Source of the DNA: Halobacteriovorax sp. HLS | GTDB lineage: Bacteria; Bdellovibrionota; Bacteriovoracia; Bacteriovoracales; Bacteriovoracaceae | Length of the DNA stretch: 64,000 bases | Reading direction: 5' to 3' | Assembly (NCBI RefSeq): GCF_004006665.1 | Contig: NZ_QOCL01000001.1 | Location: forward strand, 496,001 to 560,000 | Part shown: positions 9,004 to 17,918 of the stretch, piece by piece | How positions within the stretch are numbered: the first letter of the stretch is position 1 | How the letters are laid out: the number at the start of each line of letters is the position of its first letter | The notes under the pieces: model-generated | Seen by the model: only the letters and a program-made list of their open reading frames with translations | Database searches by the model: none | Told to the model about the DNA's origin: nothing | Program-made: the position numbers and the translations under genes

Positions 9004-10427
9004 CTCTCAATTAGGCCTGCATCCACTAATATTTTGTGCGCCGACTCTGAGCAAAAGACGTTCGGCGTATAATTCATCTTCTTGTGGAGACTAGAAATAA
9101 CAGAATTCTCTACATCGGCCAATAGTTTTATATCACCATTTTCATAACTAATTTTTACCGGATCTCTCTCTAGGAGAAGATTCGCAGTTGTTCCACCTTT
9201 GGCTATAGCTTTAGGAGACTTTACATAAATTATATCTTTTTTAGGAAGGTCAGGAAGAATCCAATCTTTCGAACTTCCATTTTTAGTAAGATAATCCTGA
9301 AGCTCTTTAACTTTTTGCTGGGCCTTTTTAACAATTTTTTCGTTATCAGATACTCTATCTTGATCAAAGAGAATCTGCTTAAATTCATGACAACGGATGG
9401 TCTTTGCACCCTTCTCTAGTAAAAGTGTCATGGCCATATCTTTAATATCAGGAACACTATCTAAGTCTCCATTGGCCAGATGCTTTTGAACTAAATTTAT
9501 AAAGTAGCTATCATTGAATCCATAAAACTTCATCGGCTCATTAGAAATCATATCTAATAAGTCGCTATATCTATAGATATATCCTTTCTCTAAAAAGTGA
9601 AAAGTTAATCTCTCTGCGATAGCATCATACTTTGATCCTCTAGGAGATCTAATCACCTGAGAATACCAAGCAAATCTAGACATTAAAAAATCTTCTACAC
9701 AATGAAGAGCATTATGTCTTATGGCCAAAATATCATGCTTTTCGACCGTTCTAACTTCAAAGTGGTGAAGTAAATAATCTCTATCATATGCACCATATTT
9801 AAGACCGGTATAGTGTGCGTCTCTAAGAAGGTAGTCCATTCTATCGCAATCAATCTCAGAGTGAAGAATTTGGTTAGCTAGTATTGAAGGATCGACACCT
9901 TTCACAAGATCTGAAATAGTTTGTGGGTCTAATCCATACTTTTTTAAAATATGAGTAATACCACCTTCATAGTCTGTATTTTTGATGATAAATGAGCCAA
10001 GGTTTTCATGGTCATCCTTTAGACCTTTACCACCTTTAGTATTTGTTGTTTCTCCAAAAGTAATATATGCAGCTTCAGTAGTATGTGAGAAAACAAAAGT
10101 TCCAAGATCATGGAGCAAGGCCCCTATACGAAGAGATTTATGATATATAGCCTCTTTAGTTAAGCAGCTAGGGTCCATTAAGTCCGAATCTGATACGCCT
10201 CTTTCTATTGATTGAAGAATCTTATGTGCATTGAACATAACACCGATTGAGTGTCCAAAACGAGAGTGCTCAGCTCCAGGGAAAACGTAACAACTAAATC
10301 CAAGTTGCTTTATCCAACGTAGTCTTTGATAAAATGGTGAGTGAATTATTTCATATTCAACGGGAGTTAATTTGATGAATCCATATATAGGGTCGAAAAC
10401 GACTCTTCCCTTCATTTCTACATCCAT
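9000..10427 (-). CDS. HD-domain phosphohydrolase
   Basis: 475 residues of the COG1078-type HD superfamily, related to dGTP triphosphohydrolases and SAMHD1-like enzymes. Metal-binding residues are visible: His59 in RFGHS, His106-Asp107 in GALLHDLG, and the distal Asp in SEIDCDRMDYLLRD. The N-terminal phrase DPIYGFIKLTPVE is typical of the family. The substrate is probably a nucleotide, but the sequence does not settle which. AGGA lies upstream of the ATG. It lies behind a hairpin terminator of the small basic protein gene, so it likely has its own promoter. Confidence 0.88.
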   Translation of the reverse strand: MDVEMKGRVVFDPIYGFIKLTPVEYEIIHSPFYQRLRWIKQLGFSCYVFPGAEHSRFGHSIGVMFNAHKILQSIERGVSDSDLMDPSCLTKEAIYHKSLRIGALLHDLGTFVFSHTTEAAYITFGETTNTKGGKGLKDDHENLGSFIIKNTDYEGGITHILKKYGLDPQTISDLVKGVDPSILANQILHSEIDCDRMDYLLRDAHYTGLKYGAYDRDYLLHHFEVRTVEKHDILAIRHNALHCVEDFLMSRFAWYSQVIRSPRGSKYDAIAERLTFHFLEKGYIYRYSDLLDMISNEPMKFYGFNDSYFINLVQKHLANGDLDSVPDIKDMAMTLLLEKGAKTIRCHEFKQILFDQDRVSDNEKIVKKAQQKVKELQDYLTKNGSSKDWILPDLPKKDIIYVKSPKAIAKGGTTANLLLERDPVKISYENGDIKLLADVENSVISSLHKKMNYTPNVFCSESAHKILVDAGLIES

Positions 10428-10445
10428 GTATGTCCTAGGGAGAAA

Positions 10446-10465
10446 AGCCGACTAAGAAGTCGGCT
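10446..10465 (-). terminator. rho-independent terminator after the small basic gene
   Basis: A 7-bp stem (AGCCGAC with GTCGGCT), a 6-base loop and then TTTTCTCCC on the minus strand. It lies seven bases after the stop of the 70-residue gene. Confidence 0.75.
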
Positions 10466-10471
10466 AACTTA

Positions 10472-10684
10472 TTATTGTAATTTTTTGCTTTTTCTTTTCT
10501 TTCTAACTTTCTTCTTACTTTTGTTTAGCTGAGAAACAATAGTAGTAAAAATAAGCTTTGCTTCTCTTCTAAGGCCACTCTCATGAACAAATCTATAGAA
10601 GTTTTCTACATCAGCTGAGCTTCTAAAGTTTCTAACGCCTTTTCCTTCAGTTACTTCAGTATTAGTAATCGTTGTAGCTGTCAT
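10472..10684 (-). CDS. small basic protein, function unknown
   Basis: A 70-residue protein with a polar N-terminus, a short predicted helix (FYRFVHESGLRREAKLIF) and a strongly basic tail of KKKVRKKRKSKK type. AAGGAG lies six bases before the ATG and a hairpin terminator follows, so it looks like a real monocistronic gene. The basic tail suggests nucleic acid or ribosome association, which is only an inference. Confidence 0.72.
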   Translation of the reverse strand: MTATTITNTEVTEGKGVRNFRSSADVENFYRFVHESGLRREAKLIFTTIVSQLNKSKKKVRKKRKSKKLQ

Positions 10685-10710
10685 GTTTTCTCCTTAAATC
10701 GGAATAATTA

Positions 10711-10733
10711 GCCTCAGGCCATAAGCTTGAGGC
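10711..10733 (-). other. hairpin in the leader of the small basic gene
   Basis: A 6-bp GC-rich inverted repeat (GCCTCA and TGAGGC, 11-base loop) lies between the NtrC-like gene and the small basic gene. No T-tract follows, so it may be a weak terminator of the upstream gene or a leader structure. Confidence 0.4.
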
Positions 10734-10797
10734 GAATTAAAATGATACTTAGTATAATGTAATAATACAAATTTAATTTTTACTCACTGCGCCGGTA

Positions 10798-12342
10798 TTA
10801 AGCTTCTTTTGGTTCAATCATTCCGTATGAGTGAAGCTTATTATAAAGTGTCTTAACTGTTATCCCTAAAGTCTTGGCAGTCTTTGTTTTATTTCCACCA
10901 AGGTACTCTAGTGTGTGGCAGATATGTTTCTTTTCTAATTCATCAAGAGTCATCTCTGAGAATTCAATTACTTTATCATCTTTTACCACTTCTACCTTTT
11001 CAGCTTCAGATACTGATTCTGATAAGTGGTCTTTACCGATGATCATTCCATCAGAAAGAATGAAGGCCCTTTCCATTACAGATTGAAGCTCTCTAACATT
11101 TCCTGGCCAGTGGTAATCTTGAAGAGAACTCAAGGCACCTGGAGATAAAGATTTCTGTGCATCAGTATTTTTTCCATTATTTAAGAAGAATGAAGCTAGT
11201 AGTTCAATATCTTCTGTTCTCTCTCTTAAAGAAGGAACTCTTAATGACATTGTATTTAGAGCATAGAAGAGATCTTCTCTAAATAATCCATTTTGCACTA
11301 ACTCAGAGAAGTCTTTTGCACTAGAAGCAATTATTCTCACATCAGCTCTATAAGGAACTTGTCCTCTTACACGAAATGCCATTTTTTCACTAATAAATTT
11401 AATTAACTTTGACTGAATTACTAATGGCATTGACTCGATATTATTAATAAAGAGTGTTCCATTATTTGCTTGCTCTAAAAGACCTGGTCTTGCTATAGAC
11501 GAGAAATCTCTCGCTTCTTCACCAAACATCTCTACTTCTAACTGAACTTCATTTAAAGCTGAACAATCAATTGAAATAAAAGCACCTTCTTTACGAGGAC
11601 TTCTACAATGAACTCTTCTCGCAACCATTTCTTTTCCTGTACCCGATTCTCCGACAATTAACGTAGACACATTCGCGCACGCCACTCTATCAGTTATTGC
11701 AATAAGATCTTTCATTGATTGAGATTTACCAATAATATCTTTTTCTTGAATTTTATATGTGTCACTTACGTTAACACTTGATTTGCTCTGCTCTAGCTCT
11801 TTTTCTTTCGCTTCAATTTGTCTTGAAAGAGACTCATTTAAGAACTTTGCAGAAAGGTAAATTTTCATATTTCTAATTGGTTTTTGTATTTGCTCTAAAA
11901 TCTCTAATACACAAGTTATGTCTTCTCTAGAAAATACTCTTTCTTCAGTATTAGATTGAATATGTAGAGTTCCAATCATGAAACCATCACAACCTACTGG
12001 AACACAAAGCTCTGCTAATGCATCACCATTATCTGTTGTAGAAAAAAGTGGATCTCTAGTGATTGAGTTTGAAAAATAAGACTTCTTTGTTCTTAGAACA
12101 TGACCAGCTATTCCAGCACCTTTTTCTAAGACAACACCATTTTCAATTGATTTGTTATTTTCTGCTACAAGAACACAAGAACCGTTCTCTCTAGCTCTAA
12201 ATACTTTTACATTATCAACATTCATTACATCATTAAGACATTTTGAGATTTCAGAAAAGAACACTTGCTCATCAAGAGTTGATAGTAATATAGACGAAAG
12301 TTCTTCAATTCTTGTAGAGTTTTTAGCCAGTATCTCACCCAT
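10798..12342 (-). CDS. NtrC-family AAA+ regulator with GAF domain and altered sigma-54 motifs
   Basis: 514 residues: an N-terminal GAF sensor domain (about 15-160), a coiled linker, an NtrC-like AAA+ domain (about 203-425) and a C-terminal Fis-type helix-turn-helix (NKTKTAKTLGITVKTLYNKL). Walker A (GESGTGK, 231-237) and the FREDLFYAL arginine region are intact. Two hallmark motifs are not. The GAFTGA loop that contacts sigma-54 is replaced by EEARDFSSIARPG (about 275-287). The Walker B DE pair is NN (300-301, GTLFINNIE). It may therefore bind DNA without acting as a normal sigma-54 activator. AGGAG lies upstream of the ATG. Confidence 0.9.
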   Translation of the reverse strand: MGEILAKNSTRIEELSSILLSTLDEQVFFSEISKCLNDVMNVDNVKVFRARENGSCVLVAENNKSIENGVVLEKGAGIAGHVLRTKKSYFSNSITRDPLFSTTDNGDALAELCVPVGCDGFMIGTLHIQSNTEERVFSREDITCVLEILEQIQKPIRNMKIYLSAKFLNESLSRQIEAKEKELEQSKSSVNVSDTYKIQEKDIIGKSQSMKDLIAITDRVACANVSTLIVGESGTGKEMVARRVHCRSPRKEGAFISIDCSALNEVQLEVEMFGEEARDFSSIARPGLLEQANNGTLFINNIESMPLVIQSKLIKFISEKMAFRVRGQVPYRADVRIIASSAKDFSELVQNGLFREDLFYALNTMSLRVPSLRERTEDIELLASFFLNNGKNTDAQKSLSPGALSSLQDYHWPGNVRELQSVMERAFILSDGMIIGKDHLSESVSEAEKVEVVKDDKVIEFSEMTLDELEKKHICHTLEYLGGNKTKTAKTLGITVKTLYNKLHSYGMIEPKEA

Positions 12343-12480
12343 TGTTAATCTCCTAGTCAGTTTGATTGTAATTAAAACTTTATTACACTAAGCGTTATCT
12401 AGGAAAATAATACAATGCGTCTGAACTTTTTACAAGACTAAAATACTCGGTTGTTTAAAAAAAATACAGAAATATCGTAA

Positions 12481-13791
12481 TTATAAGGACTTAGTCCATC
12501 TAGGAGTTATACAATTTCCGAAATTTTCGGTGATCGACCCTATAATTTCTCCATCATTGTCCATAATGTATATATTTTGTACGGCCTTAGATCGTGAAAT
12601 AACCCTCTGACTAGAAAAAGCAATAAACTGTCCATCATTTGAATAGGTAGGATCCTCATTTGAGCCAAAATCTTTAGTTAACCTAGCTAAATTATTACCG
12701 TTAGCATCAAGCCTGAATATATCAAAACGAGTGTCTAACCATGAGCTGAAGGCGATCTGATCACCCTCAGGTGTAAAGCGTGGAGTTGCATTAAACTTCC
12801 CTACATAGCTTATGCGCGTAACCTTTCTAGTGGCCATATCCATTGTGTAAATCATTGGCTTCCCCCCTCTTCCTGAGAGAAATGTCATCAATGTTCCGTC
12901 TTTATTAATAGATGGGTCTACATCTGGTGAATAATGATTAGTTAGTCTTGTAAGCGCCTTAGTCTTTAAGTTCATTATATAAATTTCAGCATTTCCAGTA
13001 TGACTGAGTGTTAAAAGAATAGACTCATTATCTGGCATAAAAACTGCTCCAGAATTAATTCCTTTTCTACTTGAAATAAGGGATGTCTTATTAGTTTCTA
13101 AATCGAGAACATATAAATTGATATTCTTATTCTTATCTACGCCATCTTTTATTAAAGAATAAAGAACCTTAGATCCATCATTAGAAATGGCAGGAGAGAT
13201 AACAACGCCTTTATGAAAAGTTAGCCTCCTTTTCTGGCCTCCATCAAAATCCATTAAATATAACTCTTTAACAGGGTTCTTTTTTGATCCGTGTCTATCT
13301 GTAACAAATAATATCTTGGATTTAAAAATAGACTCTTTTCCAGTTATTTCTTTATACGTGTAATGAGAAAACTCATGACCAATATCTCTTGCACTATCTC
13401 TAATATCGTAATCTTGTTGGATTAGAATTTTTTTCTTATTAATATCGTGGGCGGTAATAGAAACTCTAAGCCCTGTAGGAAGCTCTCTAAATACTCCTGT
13501 TACAAAATAATTAACAGACTCAGAATCATAATTAATATCTGCAGAGTTAATTGAGCGTAGTTCTGTTTCAACCGAGAACACTTTTTGATAAAATGAAAAA
13601 TCATTTCTTACGGTATTCATTACCTCTTTGGCAATATCTCTATTTTTATTAGATATTGAACCTTGAGTAATTGCACTAGAAACAGCGACTTTCGATTGTT
13701 CCAGTTCTGCTTTACCAACAGCAACAATATTTAACTGAGCATTCACTCCAAATGATAAAAGTACTAATACCATTACTATAATTTTATTCAC
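12481..13791 (-). CDS. tolB: Tol-Pal system protein TolB
   Basis: A 436-residue periplasmic protein with a signal peptide (about 1-18, ending in VNAQ). An N-terminal TolB domain (to about 150) precedes a beta-propeller of repeated YSNDG/SPAISNDG-like blades. It starts at GTG 13791 behind AGGAG. It closes the tolQ-tolR-tolA-tolB order. TolB normally binds Pal and is displaced by the TolA C-terminus during outer membrane constriction. No pal gene follows; the next gene downstream is the NtrC-like regulator. Confidence 0.93.
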   Translation of the reverse strand: MNKIIVMVLVLLSFGVNAQLNIVAVGKAELEQSKVAVSSAITQGSISNKNRDIAKEVMNTVRNDFSFYQKVFSVETELRSINSADINYDSESVNYFVTGVFRELPTGLRVSITAHDINKKKILIQQDYDIRDSARDIGHEFSHYTYKEITGKESIFKSKILFVTDRHGSKKNPVKELYLMDFDGGQKRRLTFHKGVVISPAISNDGSKVLYSLIKDGVDKNKNINLYVLDLETNKTSLISSRKGINSGAVFMPDNESILLTLSHTGNAEIYIMNLKTKALTRLTNHYSPDVDPSINKDGTLMTFLSGRGGKPMIYTMDMATRKVTRISYVGKFNATPRFTPEGDQIAFSSWLDTRFDIFRLDANGNNLARLTKDFGSNEDPTYSNDGQFIAFSSQRVISRSKAVQNIYIMDNDGEIIGSITENFGNCITPRWTKSL

Positions 13792-13800
13792 AATACTCTC

Positions 13801-14604
13801 CTAAAGCGGAAAGCCTAAAACGATCTCGCCGTTAAGGGCATTCAGCTTATTTTCAGCAGGAACTGTCGGAAAAGGAGATGAAAGTTGAACAGCTTTTAGT
13901 GCCCTTTCATCAAACTCTTTCTCCCCGCTTGATTCATAGATTTCGGCCTTTAATAAAGTACCATTCTCTTTTATAAAAATTCTTATTCTACACTGTAGAT
14001 CGCGTCCAAGCAGATATCCTGGCAACTTCCAATGCACTCTTACGTGTGAAGGTAAAGAAGACATATATGCAGTAAAGCCAGTCATATCAACATTAGCTGA
14101 ACCAGTTCCAGAGATAGCAACCCCCTTGGAGACTCTATTTCCTTCTGCAACGAGGTTTTTTAGTGTATTCGAATCTATATTTAGACCATTACGACTACCT
14201 TTCTTCTCTTTTTTCTTAACTTGTTTAGTTTTCTTAACTTCTTTATTAGATAGATCTTTCATCATATCGAGAAAGCTTGCTTTTTTTACTTTCTTTTCTA
14301 ATACAACATCATCTTTTTCTATAACTTCTTTAACAACTTCTTTCTTTTCAATAACTGCTGTTTCAGATCCCTTAGAGATTTGTGGAAGTGCCTTTAATTC
14401 TTTTAAAGTCATTTTAGGCATTGCTACGACATCGACTCTAACGGAAGATTCTACTAATTTCATATTAAAATCTTTAGTTGCATTTATTTGATCATGAAAA
14501 AGTTTACCAATGAGTAAAAATAATAGAAACAGGCTTACATGAAAGAAGAAACTCCAACTAAAATAATACTTAAATGATTTATTTTCTAAAGTCTTTGTAA
14601 TCAT
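13801..14604 (-). CDS. tolA: TolA/TonB-type energy transducer
   Basis: 267 residues with a short cytoplasmic N-terminus, one membrane helix (about 14-36), a Lys/Glu-rich periplasmic stalk (about 70-150) and a C-terminal TonB/TolA domain of about 85 residues ending in GEIVLGFPL. The stalk is much shorter than in E. coli TolA. It overlaps the tolR stop as ATGA and is followed by tolB nine bases later, so the TolA assignment rests on the operon; TonB is the alternative. Confidence 0.88.
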   Translation of the reverse strand: MITKTLENKSFKYYFSWSFFFHVSLFLLFLLIGKLFHDQINATKDFNMKLVESSVRVDVVAMPKMTLKELKALPQISKGSETAVIEKKEVVKEVIEKDDVVLEKKVKKASFLDMMKDLSNKEVKKTKQVKKKEKKGSRNGLNIDSNTLKNLVAEGNRVSKGVAISGTGSANVDMTGFTAYMSSLPSHVRVHWKLPGYLLGRDLQCRIRIFIKENGTLLKAEIYESSGEKEFDERALKAVQLSSPFPTVPAENKLNALNGEIVLGFPL

Positions 14605-15017
14605 TTTTTTTCATCTATTTCTGTTACAAGTGCTACTTTAACAATCCCGGCCCTTTTTAAAAATGACATCAAAGAAGCAACTTTACCATATTGAACGGAG
14701 TAGTCGGCGCGTAGAAATAGTGTTTCAGTTTTATTTTTTTTAAATAAACTCTTAACTTCGCTAACTATTTCATCACGTAAAAATTTATCACTTCCAATAT
14801 ACATGTCCCCACTGGCCGTATAAGAAAGGATTACTTGAGATGTTGAAAGATTAATTGGGTTTACTTCTTTCGTCTTTGGTAAATCCAGCTTTATCCCATT
14901 CAGCATTAAAGGAGCTGTGATCATAAAAATAACTAGCAAAACTAGCATTACATCTACTAGAGGTGTAACATTTATTTCAGAGATCGCACCTTTTTTATTT
15001 CCTACATTGAAAGCCAT
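14601..15017 (-). CDS. tolR: TolR/ExbD family biopolymer transport protein
   Basis: 138 residues: a cytoplasmic N-terminus (EINVTPLVDVMLVLLVIFMI), a single membrane helix (about 20-40) carrying the conserved Asp of the proton path, and a periplasmic domain. It is the stator-like partner of TolQ that harvests proton motive force. It sits between tolQ (six bases upstream) and tolA (overlapping). Confidence 0.93.
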   Translation of the reverse strand: MAFNVGNKKGAISEINVTPLVDVMLVLLVIFMITAPLMLNGIKLDLPKTKEVNPINLSTSQVILSYTASGDMYIGSDKFLRDEIVSEVKSLFKKNKTETLFLRADYSVQYGKVASLMSFLKRAGIVKVALVTEIDEKK

Positions 15018-15023
15018 ACTTAC

Positions 15024-15716
15024 CTACTTAGCTAAAGTTCTTTCCACTACATTTAAAAACTCTTGTCCAAAGCTTTCCATTTCTGATTGAACAATAGCAT
15101 TCGAATTATTAAACTTATTATAGAACCATACAGCTGGAATGGCCGCAACCAGACCAATCGCAGTGGCGACAAGGGCTTCAGCAATACCTGGAGCAACAGC
15201 ATCTAAAGTTGCCCCGCCCCCAGCAAGACCTGTAAATGAACCAATGATTCCCCATACAGTACCAAAAAGGCCAATAAATGGAGACACAGAACCAATACTT
15301 GCAAGAGTAGCTAATGATCTCTCAAGCTCAACATTTACCTCATGAACACCTTTCTTTAATCCTCTTTCAAGAGAATGCAATCCATATTTAGAAAAATGAT
15401 CTTCTAATCGAGAATTATCATTACCAAGGTTTTCCTTTAGTTTCGATAATTCGGTATATCCATTGATAAATAGAGACCTATAAGGTGAAAATGGAAGTGC
15501 TTGGCAACTATGCATGACATCAGATAGACTCTTAGCGCTCTTGTAGGCATCAAGAAAGTCTCTGTTATTTTCATTAAGCTCCGCTAACAATTTCTTTTTC
15601 TTTAAAACTATTGCCCAAGAAACTATTGAAGCAAAGACTAGTGCTAAAAGTACTCCTTTAACAACTGGTCCCCCATCTAATAAAATTTGTAAAATATTTA
15701 ACTCTGTTGAACTCAA
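15024..15716 (-). CDS. tolQ: TolQ/ExbB family proton channel protein
   Basis: 230 residues with three membrane helices: about 17-37, then the conserved pair in the second half (ASIGSVSPFIGLFGTVWGII and ALVATAIGLVAAIPAVWFYN). It starts at TTG 15716, with AAGGAG six bases upstream; no nearby ATG would keep the first helix. First gene of the tolQRAB unit. Confidence 0.93.
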   Translation of the reverse strand: MSSTELNILQILLDGGPVVKGVLLALVFASIVSWAIVLKKKKLLAELNENNRDFLDAYKSAKSLSDVMHSCQALPFSPYRSLFINGYTELSKLKENLGNDNSRLEDHFSKYGLHSLERGLKKGVHEVNVELERSLATLASIGSVSPFIGLFGTVWGIIGSFTGLAGGGATLDAVAPGIAEALVATAIGLVAAIPAVWFYNKFNNSNAIVQSEMESFGQEFLNVVERTLAK

Positions 15717-15791
15717 AATTCACTCCTTAAGTTTTAACTATTCATTATTAGTATTTTATACTGTTAAAATAAAGCTGCAACCGAAAGACGA

Positions 15792-16637
15792 TTATGCCTT
15801 AGCGAACTTATCAAGAATTTTAGACTGGCAAAAATTAATATACAAAAATGAGACAAAGAATAAAGTCAGATATACAACAAAGTGAGAAACGTCGTTGGCC
15901 ACAAAGTACGAATAATCATTTCCCCAAATAAAATCAATTCCTAAAAAAGAGATCATAGGACAAACACAAAGAGTCAAATAAGTGAATGAATAACTCCAAT
16001 TTAGACGCTTCCAAAAAGTTAATCGTATTAGTATAGCGTGATAGAGAAGAAGCGAAAACTCAGCATAATCAGAATATATAAATACTTTAGAATTTAATAA
16101 GAACATTAAAGAAATAAACAGCAGACTCGCAATAATACGTTTTTTCTTACTCATTGGATAAATTCTATGGATAAATGCGAGAAGGATGATGTCGCATCCG
16201 AGATAAATAAATGAACCAATAAATGACGAAAACACCTTAGAAAACTCAAAACTAACTTTATTTGCAAAGACAGGACGAAAAGAAAGAACTACAAAAAAAA
16301 GTGTAAAAGCAATAAGAGCAAAGAGCCTCTTGTCAGGCATCACAAAGTTATTAACAAAAAAGTCTCTTAAGGGTCTTCGTGAAATTGACCTTATTGAGAC
16401 AAATTTAAATAATACAAAGAAAGAAATAATCTTAACTAAGGAAGCAATCTCCCACCCTTGGTCTTGATTCCAATTTTGGACAACAGTTAAAGTATGGTCT
16501 AGCTGCAAGTGAAAGAATGTTATAGTAGAAGAAGTTAATAAGTAAACTGCCCAACAAATTGCGAAGTACGATAGCATATAAACCACATGCATAATCAAAA
16601 CTTCTTTATTCTTCTGAGTCTCTCGTTGCTTAATCAT
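15792..16637 (-). CDS. multi-pass membrane protein, function unknown
   Basis: 281 residues with about seven or eight predicted membrane helices and short basic loops. No family motif is recognised. Its start overlaps the end of the upstream exported-protein gene by eight bases, which makes it the last member of a sppA-lapB-led envelope gene string. An intramembrane or transport role cannot be assigned from sequence. Confidence 0.7.
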   Translation of the reverse strand: MIKQRETQKNKEVLIMHVVYMLSYFAICWAVYLLTSSTITFFHLQLDHTLTVVQNWNQDQGWEIASLVKIISFFVLFKFVSIRSISRRPLRDFFVNNFVMPDKRLFALIAFTLFFVVLSFRPVFANKVSFEFSKVFSSFIGSFIYLGCDIILLAFIHRIYPMSKKKRIIASLLFISLMFLLNSKVFIYSDYAEFSLLLYHAILIRLTFWKRLNWSYSFTYLTLCVCPMISFLGIDFIWGNDYSYFVANDVSHFVVYLTLFFVSFLYINFCQSKILDKFAKA

Positions 16638-17499
16638 TATTAGGTGTTAACCAGTTAATTTGCAGCTCTGGTGAAGGGTAGATTTTGTTATACTTATCAT
16701 AGAAAACATTTTCTTTTACAAGCTTGTCGATCTTTCTAAGCAAAGAAAAATATGAATTCCAAAGTTTCATATTATTCTTTAAAACCCTTTCCATGTCTTT
16801 AGTAACAGCAAATTGTTGCTTAAAATTAAAACCTGTCGAAAAAATTACGTCATCATACTTTTTTAATATATCTTTTACTATTTGAGGATTGACTTTTTTA
16901 CCATGAAAATTAGTTCCTAACACACTAGTTAATTCCTTAGTCGTTACCATTTCATGAAAATATCTTTTTTCGATTCGTAAGTAATCTTCAAGTAGCAGTG
17001 TAGATATTTCTAGTTTCGACAAATCCATTGTTCTAATAAATGGAACTGATAGAAGAAATAGAATTTCATTCTTTCTATAAGGCAGAGAAAAGTGAGTAAT
17101 ATTTGGTGAGTCCACAAGAAGAATTTTGAATTTAACTTCATAGTATCCAAGTTCTTCTAGATAGCGTTTAAATGAATCTTCCAATCCGTAATCAGGCTTT
17201 TTCATATCCCATTTTAAAATTGGTGCATTCTTAACAATCCAATACTCACTCATGAAAGGCCAAAAATCATGCTCCGTGGGATAGTTAAACCTAGAAACAT
17301 TCTTTTCAAGTCTTTTTTTCTTCTTAGCTAATGCCTCAAGAGACTTTTTCTTAGCTTGGGCCTCAAGTCCATCACTCTTTATAACATCTTTAATTTTTGA
17401 AAAATCAACAAGCTCGCTTTCTAATTCCTCTTTAGACTTTTTAGGTTCTTGAGCAAGCGAAAGATTTAATAGCGTAAGAAATATTATTATGAGCTTCAT
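16630..17499 (-). CDS. exported protein, function unknown
   Basis: 289 residues with a clear signal peptide (about 1-16, LLNLSLAQ). A charged, lysine-rich coiled stretch (about 17-65) is followed by an alpha-rich domain with aromatic residues. No catalytic motif was recognised. It abuts the upstream SH3-like gene (sharing one base) and overlaps the membrane protein gene downstream, suggesting a periplasmic partner in the same unit. Confidence 0.7.
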   Translation of the reverse strand: MKLIIIFLTLLNLSLAQEPKKSKEELESELVDFSKIKDVIKSDGLEAQAKKKSLEALAKKKKRLEKNVSRFNYPTEHDFWPFMSEYWIVKNAPILKWDMKKPDYGLEDSFKRYLEELGYYEVKFKILLVDSPNITHFSLPYRKNEILFLLSVPFIRTMDLSKLEISTLLLEDYLRIEKRYFHEMVTTKELTSVLGTNFHGKKVNPQIVKDILKKYDDVIFSTGFNFKQQFAVTKDMERVLKNNMKLWNSYFSLLRKIDKLVKENVFYDKYNKIYPSPELQINWLTPNND

Positions 17500-17918
17500 T
17501 ATCTAACTCTCGATTTACCAGTTACATACTGATCATAAAGTTTTCCCCAGTAAAACATTTCATTTATACTGATATCGACACTATCGTAGAACTTAGGGTA
17601 ATTATCTTGAAAGCACTCGCCTTTTTTTGAACTTAATTGTATAGCGTTCATATAGCCATCATAAGCACCTACTTTAACTAAGTGCCATGTTCTATTAAAT
17701 AGTATTCTTACGGAGTCACCTTTTTTTGAGACTTTTTTATAAACTTTCACAGGGTGTCCACATTCAACAGTAGTCATATAATTTGAATACTTTGATGGAT
17801 TCTTATGAACTTGAGCAAATAAGGATTTTACATACATAACCTTATCTAAGACATCCTTGTCTTGAGCGGAGATACTGGATGAAAGAAATAATAAACTTAT
17901 AAGTATTTTAACCTTCAC
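17499..17918 (-). CDS. small exported SH3-like protein
   Basis: A 139-residue periplasmic protein if read from GTG 17918, which overlaps the lapB stop by one base, follows GGAAGG, and gives a compact signal peptide (VKILISLLFLSSSISAQ). ATG 17930 is an alternative. The body (VECGHPVKVYKKV through GYMNAIQLS) resembles bacterial SH3 domains that bind peptidoglycan or peptides. Two cysteines in the mature part could form a disulphide. It is coupled to lapB upstream. Confidence 0.72.
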   Translation of the reverse strand: MKVKILISLLFLSSSISAQDKDVLDKVMYVKSLFAQVHKNPSKYSNYMTTVECGHPVKVYKKVSKKGDSVRILFNRTWHLVKVGAYDGYMNAIQLSSKKGECFQDNYPKFYDSVDISINEMFYWGKLYDQYVTGKSRVR

